9,474 nucleotides of DNA from Bacteroidales bacterium (GTDB taxonomy: Bacteria > Bacteroidota > Bacteroidia > Bacteroidales > 4484-276): positions 1-9,474 of the forward strand of contig JAOZRY010000088.1 in assembly GCA_029939965.1 (NCBI GenBank). Direction: 5' to 3'. Below the pieces are notes generated by a model. The model was not told where the DNA came from. It saw only the letters and a list, made by a program, of their open reading frames with translations, and made no database searches. A program made the position numbers and the translations under genes. Positions 1 through 6,542 of this stretch are shown piece by piece (position 1 is the stretch's first letter; each line of letters begins with the position of its first letter).

Positions 1-172
1 AAAATCATAAAATAATTACAGCACAATCAAAGTGTTCGCATTTGAACGTTGAATTTTAAAAATGAACACCATTTTTATAAATATTAGTAATGACAAATTA
101 CATTGGATTGATTTTAAATATTTTACATGAAATGGCATAGTTTTAGTAAAAGCGACATTAATATTCAACAAG

Positions 173-520
173 ATGAAAAGTAAATACCTACATATTCTCC
201 CATTCTTGATTTTCGTTTTAATATTTGCATTTGTCGCAAATGGGAACGAGGAGGAGTGTTGCACTAAAAGCAGAATTGCATCCACTGAATTTATGTATGT
301 AAAATCATTAGATAATAATTGTACAACTTACATTCTGATGGACTCAACACAAGTTTTTGAAAACACAATGGAGGTTACTGATGAATTAAATACACCTGAA
401 CCATCGTTTGACACAATAAAATACAATGATGAACCTGATCAGAAAAAAAATAGTGGAAAGCCCAAGGGCATTTTACAAATATTTTTTAGCATAATCATGA
501 TGTTATTTGAAAGCTCATGA
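173..520 (+). CDS. Small predicted exported/membrane-anchored protein, unknown function
   Basis: A 115-residue product of no family I recognise. The N-terminus has two Lys residues followed by a hydrophobic stretch (about residues 7-23, HILPFLIFVLIFAFVANG), which fits a signal peptide or membrane anchor. No lipobox is present, because the Cys pair follows an acidic EEE run rather than a hydrophobic one. The middle (25-97) is polar and acidic with three Cys (29, 30 and 50), and the last 15 residues form a second hydrophobic segment (ILQIFFSIIMMLF). The ATG is preceded by an A-rich stretch, normal for Bacteroidota, and a strong terminator lies about 60 bp past the stop. That placement supports a real transcribed gene, since the terminator also has a clean position relative to this reading direction. 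No convincing promoter is visible in 1-172. The role is unknown, and it may be a lineage-specific orphan. Confidence 0.5.
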   Translation: MKSKYLHILPFLIFVLIFAFVANGNEEECCTKSRIASTEFMYVKSLDNNCTTYILMDSTQVFENTMEVTDELNTPEPSFDTIKYNDEPDQKKNSGKPKGILQIFFSIIMMLFESS

Positions 521-583
521 TACAAGATTTTCTTTCCCATAATTGATTTAAGTTAGTATCTGATTTTGATTGCAAAAAAGAGA

Positions 584-610
584 GCCGCATCCCCTGCGGC
601 CTTTTTTTTT
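584..610. terminator. Bidirectional intrinsic terminator
   Basis: A perfect 6-bp GC-rich stem, GCCGCA (584-589) and TGCGGC (595-600), closes a 5-nt loop TCCCC. Nine T follow on the + strand (602-610) and an A-run precedes it (574-579), so the reverse transcript also ends in a U-rich tract. It sits between two convergent genes, the small gene ending at 520 and the uup-like gene whose stop codon is at 609-611, and can terminate both. The T-run overlaps the stop codon of the minus-strand gene, so the hairpin begins within about 10 nt of that gene's end. Confidence 0.9.
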
Positions 611-2477
611 ACTTCTCCACAATTTCGCTCAGTTCCAGCCATCTATCCGATTTCTCATCAACCTTTACCATTATTGCGGCAATATCTTGCGACCATTGCT
701 GAAAATCGGCGGGAGTACCTACCCCTTTATTCAAATTTTCGATCAAGAGAGTTCTTTCTTTCTCAAGTAATTCAATTTCCGCTTCAAGGCGTTCATACTC
801 TTTAATTTGCTTATAGGTAGGCTTATTTGAGGCCGGTTTCACACGGATTGATTTTTTTTGGATTTGATTTTTGCCTACTGTTTTCAGCCCTTTTGCTTCA
901 ACTTTTCTAAGCTGCACATATTCTGAATAATTCCCATAATAATCCTTAATTTTCCCATTTCCCTCAAAAGCAAATATATGATCCACCATGTGATCCATAA
1001 AATACCTGTCGTGTGAAACAATCATCAGACACCCCTCAAAACCTTCAAGAAATTCTTCGAGTTTATTTAATGTTTCAATGTCCAGATCGTTTGTAGGTTC
1101 ATCAAGAATAAGGAAGTTGGGCTTTTGCAGCAATGTGGTTAGCAGGTATAATTTACGCTTTTCGCCCCCACTCAGGCTCGAGAAATAATTATAATGAATA
1201 TTAGTATTAAAATTAAAATACGTAAGAAATTGAGCCGGTGTCATGCTACCCTTCTTCGTTTCTACCTGCTCGGCAATATCTTTAACAATGTCGATAATCC
1301 GCTTATCCTCCTTCATGGGTAATCCATCCTGCCTGAAATACCCAATTTTAACTGTTTTACCGTGGATAACCTTTCCTTTGTCAGGCTTGAGGCCACCCAT
1401 AATTATTTCGAGTAAGGTACTTTTCCCAACGCCATTTTTACCAATTACACCAATCCGGTCACCTTTTTTAAATATGTAAGTAAAATCATTGAGGATTGTT
1501 TGATTATCAAAGGATTTATCAACATTATTAATCTCAAGTACTTTACCACCCAAACGCTGCATTTCCACATCAAACCCCTTGGTTTCGCCACCCTGACCCG
1601 ATTTTGCTTTTTCTTCCAATGAGTAAAACGCATCCTCACGGGCTTTGGCTTTGGTAGCTCTTGCCTGTGGCATTCGGCGCATCCACTCCAGTTCGGTTTT
1701 ATACAACGACCTTACTTTTTGGATTTCCATTTTTTCGTTAGCCACCCGTTCATTACGTTTTTCTAAGTAGTATGTGTAATTTCCGCGATATTTGTATATG
1801 GTCTGATTATCAAGTTCCAAAATTTCATCGCACACATTATCAAGAAAATAGCGGTCGTGTGTAACCAAAAAGATTGCCAGATTCTGGCGACTGATGTAGT
1901 TCTCCAACCACTCGATGGTGGGAACATCCAAATGGTTAGTTGGTTCATCTAAAATTATAAGATTTGCCTCCTCGATAAGAGCCTTTGCCAAAGCTATTTT
2001 TTTTCTCATACCCCCCGACAGCTCCCTAATTACCTGATTCAGGTTAACGATGTCGAATTTTCCAAGAATTTCTCTTATCCGCGATTCAAAATTCCATGCC
2101 TGCAATTCGTCCATACGAGTTATCACCCTGTCCGTTTCTTCTTTATCAGTTAATTCGCCCGAAGTAATTCTATTGTATTGATAAACCAACCGAACTATCG
2201 GACTCTCGGATTCGAACAAATAATCAAGTACAGATATAGATAAGTTCATCAAAGGATTTTGAGGTAGGTAGGATATTTTTATATTCGTACCCTTACTAAT
2301 TTTCCCTGAGTCAGGCTGTTCAAGTGCTGTAATAATTCTTATGAGACTTGTTTTTCCGGTTCCATTCTTTGCAATCAGAGCAATTTTTTGCCCTGTTGAA
2401 ATACCAAAGGAAACATTTTCGAAAAGCAGCTTTTCGCCATAAGATTTAGTAACATTTTCAACTGTAAGAATATTCAT
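609..2477 (-). CDS. uup: ABC-F family ATPase, Uup type
   Basis: A soluble twin-ATPase of 622 residues with no membrane domain, near the size of E. coli Uup (about 635). ABC domain 1 has Walker A AKNGTGKT (36-43), signature LSGG (153-156), Walker B LIILDEPTNHLD (173-184) and a switch His in THDRYF (207). The charged, helical inter-domain linker (about 230-300) is the segment that contacts tRNA at the ribosome in ABC-F proteins. ABC domain 2 has Walker A GKNGVGKS (346-353), LSGG (435-438), Walker B FLILDEPTNDLD (455-466) and His 489. The motif EGNGKI and the C-terminal coiled-coil extension (about 550-622) are typical of Uup. Family members act on ribosomes or translation in the cytoplasm, and a direct role here is inferred. 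The first Gly of Walker A1 is Ala, and the catalytic Glu residues are kept. I chose the ATG at 2477 because MNILTVENVTKSYGE is the usual family start. The in-frame extension to 2522 adds atypical residues and runs into the likely promoter. Confidence 0.95.
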   Translation of the reverse strand: MNILTVENVTKSYGEKLLFENVSFGISTGQKIALIAKNGTGKTSLIRIITALEQPDSGKISKGTNIKISYLPQNPLMNLSISVLDYLFESESPIVRLVYQYNRITSGELTDKEETDRVITRMDELQAWNFESRIREILGKFDIVNLNQVIRELSGGMRKKIALAKALIEEANLIILDEPTNHLDVPTIEWLENYISRQNLAIFLVTHDRYFLDNVCDEILELDNQTIYKYRGNYTYYLEKRNERVANEKMEIQKVRSLYKTELEWMRRMPQARATKAKAREDAFYSLEEKAKSGQGGETKGFDVEMQRLGGKVLEINNVDKSFDNQTILNDFTYIFKKGDRIGVIGKNGVGKSTLLEIIMGGLKPDKGKVIHGKTVKIGYFRQDGLPMKEDKRIIDIVKDIAEQVETKKGSMTPAQFLTYFNFNTNIHYNYFSSLSGGEKRKLYLLTTLLQKPNFLILDEPTNDLDIETLNKLEEFLEGFEGCLMIVSHDRYFMDHMVDHIFAFEGNGKIKDYYGNYSEYVQLRKVEAKGLKTVGKNQIQKKSIRVKPASNKPTYKQIKEYERLEAEIELLEKERTLLIENLNKGVGTPADFQQWSQDIAAIMVKVDEKSDRWLELSEIVEK

Positions 2478-2509
2478 GTAATCTGAATAATAATTTATTA
2501 AAAATTTTG

Positions 2510-2517
2510 CAAAATAA
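2510..2517 (-). promoter_or_regulatory. Possible -7 element for the uup-like gene
   Basis: Read on the minus strand this is TTATTTTG followed by C, one mismatch from the Bacteroidota -7 consensus TAnnTTTG. It lies 32 bp upstream of the ATG at 2477, a sensible distance for a short leader. No good TTTG -33 partner lies at 19-21 bp; the nearest is GTTG with a 16-bp spacer. The call is therefore tentative. Confidence 0.3.
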
Positions 2518-2602
2518 AGCAATTAAAAAACACCAACTCAGCCTACTGAAATAAATACAAACCAAAAAATGAAAACTCATCCGCTGTTAAATTTTTTAAA
2601 AA

Positions 2603-2634
2603 TTTGTTCATAAAATCAATTTTACATAATTTCG
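2603..2634 (+). promoter_or_regulatory. Bacteroidota-type sigma-70 promoter for the 2665 gene
   Basis: TTTG at 2603-2606 (-33 element) is followed after exactly 20 bp by TAATTTCG at 2627-2634, one mismatch from the -7 consensus TAnnTTTG. This spacing and sequence match the primary-sigma promoter known from Bacteroides and Flavobacterium. Transcription would start near 2640, giving a leader of about 25 nt before the ATG at 2665. It probably drives the 236-residue protein, and perhaps the channel and TPR genes after it. Confidence 0.6.
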
Positions 2635-2664
2635 CAAATATTGTAAACATATAAATCTTTAAAT

Positions 2665-3375
2665 ATGAGCGAGAAGAACATTCTGGAAACTGTAGGAACC
2701 ATAACAAAAAAGGAAATTTTATCAACTATTGAACACAATACTGAAAAAGCCCTGGTATTGGAAACACGAAAACCATATCCGGGATACCATGGAACCACCA
2801 TCCCTGATCAGTTAAACCCCATGTCGCTTTTTTTTGTTACAGATAAAAAATACACCGGCGAAAGTATTATTAGAGCAAATATGGCTGTGAAAAAAGAATT
2901 TAATGACACCTTTGATGCAGTCCCCGGGCAAATCACTGTTTTTAATTCACTTACCCCATGCATTAGGATTAAAGACTTGAAAAGCTATGACAAAGTTACT
3001 CAACTTATAAAACTCTATCGCAAAAATGGAGTTGATTTTATGAAGAGCAGAAAATTGGATGAATTTGCCGGATTGATCAAAATTCGCAAATATTTTGAGC
3101 TGGAAAAGTTTGATGAAAATCTGTACAAAGATTTGCAAATACCGGAAATGGCTTATTTCGTTATCCCTGGTCTTTTGAGCTGGAGCGTTTTTGAAAACCT
3201 CACCCAAAATATGAAAGTTAATCCTGAATACAATAATTTTGATGCTGCTCTTGGTGTCTTCTTCACCCCACAAGGTGTGATTGATACTGTACGAATATTT
3301 AAGAGACAGATAGACATGGAAGAAATTAAATTACTAAAATCAAGATATTTACAGGAAATAAACCGACTTAGCTAA
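2665..3375 (+). CDS. Conserved-looking soluble protein, unknown function
   Basis: 236 residues with no signal peptide and no membrane helix, so probably cytoplasmic. I do not recognise a named domain. The N-terminal helical part (1-40) leads into KPYPGYHGTTIPDQLNP (about 37-53), rich in Gly, Pro and Tyr, which may be a conserved loop. A mixed alpha/beta stretch follows, with short hydrophobic strands (SLFFVT, QITVFNSLTPCIRI) and a Lys/Tyr-rich middle (KVTQLIKLYRKNGVDFMKSRK). Near the end come MAYFVIPGLLSWSVFENL (158-175), then a basic C-terminal helix. The ATG is well placed behind the promoter at 2603-2634. The stop is 92 bp before the channel gene, on the same strand and with no terminator hairpin between, so co-transcription is possible. 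Codon usage and base composition look like the neighbours, with no sign of transfer. Confidence 0.85.
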   Translation: MSEKNILETVGTITKKEILSTIEHNTEKALVLETRKPYPGYHGTTIPDQLNPMSLFFVTDKKYTGESIIRANMAVKKEFNDTFDAVPGQITVFNSLTPCIRIKDLKSYDKVTQLIKLYRKNGVDFMKSRKLDEFAGLIKIRKYFELEKFDENLYKDLQIPEMAYFVIPGLLSWSVFENLTQNMKVNPEYNNFDAALGVFFTPQGVIDTVRIFKRQIDMEEIKLLKSRYLQEINRLS

Positions 3376-3467
3376 TAATGATCAAACACCTGTTTTCCGG
3401 GGTAATTTATTAGCAACCTTTAGAACCAAATTTTCATTTTTCTTAAACCACTCTTTCAACAAAAAAA

Positions 3468-4730
3468 ATGTTTGAAGTAATCGACCAAAAACTCCTTGAA
3501 GCCATTGGTTTAATAGGAATTAGTTCTACCTATGAGAACCTTGTTATTTCGGTTTTCAAATTGCTGGTTTTAATTTTAATCAGTTACATTATTTTCGCAA
3601 TTTCCCGAAAATACATTATCAATGTACTGGTTGGTCTTGCAAGGCATACCAAATCAAAGTGGGACGACATCCTTATCGAACGTAGGGTATTTAACATGCT
3701 TACTTATCTTGTTCCGGCATATTTTTTATACTGGCTCATACCCCATGCATTGGATCCGTATCCCGAAATAATCAACCTCATTTTACTTGGAATCCGTATT
3801 TACAGCATCGTAATAATCGCACTGGTAGCTTTGGCCTTTTTAGATTCCATACTACACATTTACATGCAGTACGATATTGCCAAAGCAAGACCTATAAAGG
3901 GATACATCCAGGTAGGAAAAATTTTGGTTTATATTATTGGAGTACTCACACTCATTTCGGTACTGATTGGGCAAAGCCCCTTAATATTATTAGGTGGATT
4001 AGGAGCTTTTTCAGCAGTACTTCTTTTAGTATTTAAAGATGCCATACTTGGATTGGTTGCCGGTGTGCAGCTTTCGGCAAACGATATGCTTCGCCCTGGC
4101 GACTGGATTTCGATGCCAAAATATGGTGCTGATGGTACTGTAACCGATATTACACTTACAACGATTAAAATACAAAACTGGGACAAAACCATATCTACAG
4201 TTCCGGCCTATTCGCTGTTTACTGATTCGTTTAAAAACTGGCGGGGGATGGAAGAATCGGGTGGACGAAGAATAAAACGATCAGTAAACATCGACATGAA
4301 CAGCATTAGATTCTGCACAGCCGAAATGCTTGAAAAATACAAACAATTCCAACAGATTGTTAACTATGTTAAATCCACAGAAGTTGAAATGCAGAAATAC
4401 AATGTTGAAAAAAAAATCAACACCAACGTCATGGTTAATGGTCGCCGTCAAACCAACATCGGTATTTTTAGGGCATACCTAAAAGAATACCTTTTCAACC
4501 ATCCCGACATCCGCAGCGACATGACATTTCTAATCAGACACTTGCAACCAACCGAAAACGGTTTACCCATCGAAATATATGTTTTTAGCAGGGTACAGGC
4601 ATGGGCCGAATATGAAGCAATACAAGCCGATATTTTCGATCACATACTTTCCTCAATTCCTGAATTTGACCTTAGTGTATTCCAAAATCCTTCGGGCAGA
4701 GATTTTGGTAAAATCATAAAACAATCATAA
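3468..4730 (+). CDS. ybdG: Mechanosensitive channel, YbdG/MscM miniconductance type
   Basis: An inner-membrane channel of the MscS superfamily that opens under membrane tension to release solutes on osmotic downshock. The length, 420 residues, is close to E. coli YbdG (about 415). Five membrane segments are visible (about 24-46, 74-92, 102-125, 151-167 and 170-200). The last is the pore helix, GGLGAFSAVLLLVFKDAILG (176-195), where the large side chains differ from the Gly/Ala pattern of MscS itself but match the YbdG branch. The cytoplasmic beta domain follows (about 205-262: LRPGDWISMPKYGADGTVTD, then NWDKTISTVPAYSL and SFKNWRGM), then GGRRIKRSVNID and an alpha/beta C-terminal vestibule containing RQTNIGIFRAYLKEYL, NGLPIEIYVF and QADIFDHIL. 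These are hallmark YbdG segments, including the extra insertion between the beta and alpha/beta parts (about 280-325). It lies between two same-strand genes of unknown function; 80 bp separate it from the next. No own promoter was identified. Confidence 0.95.
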   Translation: MFEVIDQKLLEAIGLIGISSTYENLVISVFKLLVLILISYIIFAISRKYIINVLVGLARHTKSKWDDILIERRVFNMLTYLVPAYFLYWLIPHALDPYPEIINLILLGIRIYSIVIIALVALAFLDSILHIYMQYDIAKARPIKGYIQVGKILVYIIGVLTLISVLIGQSPLILLGGLGAFSAVLLLVFKDAILGLVAGVQLSANDMLRPGDWISMPKYGADGTVTDITLTTIKIQNWDKTISTVPAYSLFTDSFKNWRGMEESGGRRIKRSVNIDMNSIRFCTAEMLEKYKQFQQIVNYVKSTEVEMQKYNVEKKINTNVMVNGRRQTNIGIFRAYLKEYLFNHPDIRSDMTFLIRHLQPTENGLPIEIYVFSRVQAWAEYEAIQADIFDHILSSIPEFDLSVFQNPSGRDFGKIIKQS

Positions 4731-4810
4731 ATTTTTAACCCGGAAATTTATGTACTTACAAGCAATGTTTGTAACAACAAAAACTAATGATGACAAACTT
4801 ATAAGCTATT

Positions 4811-6403
4811 ATGTTATACAATGAAGTAGAACAACTCCGTAAATCTGGAAACCTTGAAGATGCCTATGAGAAGGCTCTCGCCGATCTTAAAATAGCCATC
4901 CGGAACCACTCTCTTCCTGAAACGCTAACCAATCGTGCCGAAGAAGAACAGCATGATGAAAATCCTGAAAGTGAAAGTCCGCTTATTGTTGGAAAACGAG
5001 CCTTCGCATGGGTTCTTTACGATTACCTGAAAAAATATACCTCAAGAGAGTGTGTTGATGATTTTATCGGATACCTCCGCGAATTTACAAATATTGAGCT
5101 GGAGAAAGACGAAAAAATGGTTGTAAATCAACTGGTTTGGCTCATCGGAAAATCTGTATTTGAATTCACCAAAGAACCCGGGTTTGAGATATCTAAAGTA
5201 GAAGAATTGGCTGAGCTTACCATGAAATTAAATTTCAGTAAGCAAACCAAGGGGTATTCTTTTCTTTTTAAAGGATTTCACAAAGCACTCAAAGAGTCGC
5301 CCATGTATATAGATTTTGTATCGTGGTGGGGGTTAAAAAGTTTTATCCGCGACGACTATAAATTCACCCGACAGCAAGATGGAAAAAAAATTATGGCTAT
5401 TGTTGAGCAGGGCTGCAACAGATACATCAAAACCCTGGTTAAAGCTTTGGATAATGCAACTGATTTTGAAACCGCAGAAGCAATTCGTAATAAATTAAGG
5501 GATGCCCTCCCGCAGATAGAAGAAATACTCAAATACAATAAATACTACCGAAAACTGCCCCAGCATAGAGTAATGATATTGATAGCACTGGGGAAAATCG
5601 AGACGGTTTTTTCGACACTCAAAGCCCATGCAAAAGTAAAATTTGATGATTTCTGGGTTTGGGAAATGATGTCGGAAGCTTATACCGAAGAACCTGAAAA
5701 GCAAATTGCATGCCTCAGCACTGCTCTTTTGTGCAGAGCAAAACCAGAAAAAATAATAGCTGCAAGAGTACAGCTATCAGCACTATTGATTGAAGCCGGG
5801 GATTATGATGAAGCAAAAACCGAAATGGCTCAAATATTAATGTGCTGTCACGAAAATAAATGGGATATCCCTGAGAACATTACTGATTGGGGCGAACAAC
5901 CCTGGTATGCTTTAGCAAAAGTAAACGACAATAATTATGAAATGTACGAAAGCTACCAACCTGTTGCAGAAGAAATTATTTACAGTGGCCTACCTCAACA
6001 AAAAGTTGTTGTTGAGGCAGTAAATTACCCAAAAAAAATCCTGAATTTTTTAGGATTGGATTATACCAGGGGATACTTTAAATATGACCGGATTCTTAAA
6101 AATGTAAACGAAGGTGATGTATTACTGGTACGAATAAAAGAGACCGACATGGAAGGCCGTTATAATCTGCACAACGCAAAAAAAATAAATGAAAAACTTA
6201 TTGAAGGTATTTTAAAATATTTTTCAGGTAGAGTATCAATACCAGCAAACAAACCTTTTGGATTTACCGAGGACATGTTCATTACTCCTGATGTATGTTC
6301 CAAACATCAACTATCTCATGGCGACACAATTAGTGGTAGAGCTATGATGTCGTACAATAAGAAAAAAGATGAATGGGGCTGGAAGGTGATCTCTATTGAT
6401 TAA
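4811..6403 (+). CDS. TPR-like helical protein with C-terminal cold-shock-like domain
   Basis: 530 residues, soluble, no signal peptide. The N-terminus (NEVEQLRKSGNLEDAYEKAL, 4-23) reads as one TPR-type helical hairpin. It is followed by a polar acidic stretch (about 43-56, EEEQHDENPESESP) and a second hairpin (KRAFAWVLYDYLKKY, 62-76). Residues 80-350 are mostly helical; a further TPR-like pair is at 313-345 (LLIEAGDYDEAKTEMAQIL). The C-terminus differs. Residues 432-458 (NEGDVLLVRI, then EGRYNLHNAKKI) are strand-rich, and 463-529 resembles a cold-shock/OB fold: EGILKYF, then FGF and DMFI, then LSHGDTISGRAM and a final WGWKVISID. This parallels the GxVKWF, GFGF, DVFVH and V-x-F order of CspA, so nucleic-acid binding is plausible but inferred. 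The ATG at 4811 has an A/T-rich upstream region. I do not know a characterised homologue. Regulation of RNA or translation under stress would fit the architecture, but nothing in the sequence proves it. Confidence 0.85.
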   Translation: MLYNEVEQLRKSGNLEDAYEKALADLKIAIRNHSLPETLTNRAEEEQHDENPESESPLIVGKRAFAWVLYDYLKKYTSRECVDDFIGYLREFTNIELEKDEKMVVNQLVWLIGKSVFEFTKEPGFEISKVEELAELTMKLNFSKQTKGYSFLFKGFHKALKESPMYIDFVSWWGLKSFIRDDYKFTRQQDGKKIMAIVEQGCNRYIKTLVKALDNATDFETAEAIRNKLRDALPQIEEILKYNKYYRKLPQHRVMILIALGKIETVFSTLKAHAKVKFDDFWVWEMMSEAYTEEPEKQIACLSTALLCRAKPEKIIAARVQLSALLIEAGDYDEAKTEMAQILMCCHENKWDIPENITDWGEQPWYALAKVNDNNYEMYESYQPVAEEIIYSGLPQQKVVVEAVNYPKKILNFLGLDYTRGYFKYDRILKNVNEGDVLLVRIKETDMEGRYNLHNAKKINEKLIEGILKYFSGRVSIPANKPFGFTEDMFITPDVCSKHQLSHGDTISGRAMMSYNKKKDEWGWKVISID

Positions 6404-6542
6404 TGGATTGTATCTAAATAACGATATTTTTCATAAAGTGCGAAAATTAGTTTACCCCGTTAAATTAAAACATGAGTTGCGATTTGTATTTACGGAAAAA
6501 CTAAAATTACTGAGGTCTGGGATTAATACTAATAGCAAAATA

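Noticed and set aside
1..172. Promoter for the 173-520 gene
   Set aside because: TAGTTTTA at 138-145 resembles a -7 element, but the nearest TTG (108-110) leaves a 27-bp spacer, well outside the usual range.
16..285. Minus-strand 89-codon frame overlapping the small exported-protein gene
   Set aside because: AT-rich frame with no recognisable features; the + strand frame has a signal-like N-terminus and a terminator.
566..805. Two short + strand open frames over the terminator and the end of the uup-like gene
   Set aside because: They read through the terminator hairpin and are antisense to a well-supported coding region.
609..2477. Antibiotic-resistance ABC-F (Vga/Lsa/Msr type)
   Set aside because: The linker lacks a long resistance-type arm that I can recognise, and the C-terminal coiled coil and EGNGKI motif are those of the housekeeping Uup branch.
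2478..2522. In-frame 15-residue N-terminal extension of the uup-like gene
   Set aside because: The extension is not family-like, overlaps the candidate -7 element, and the ATG at 2477 gives the usual start of the first ABC domain.
6404..6542. Possible terminator between the two convergent genes
   Set aside because: Only weak AT-only stems of 4-5 bp (such as TAATA/TATTA) with no T-run; not enough to call.
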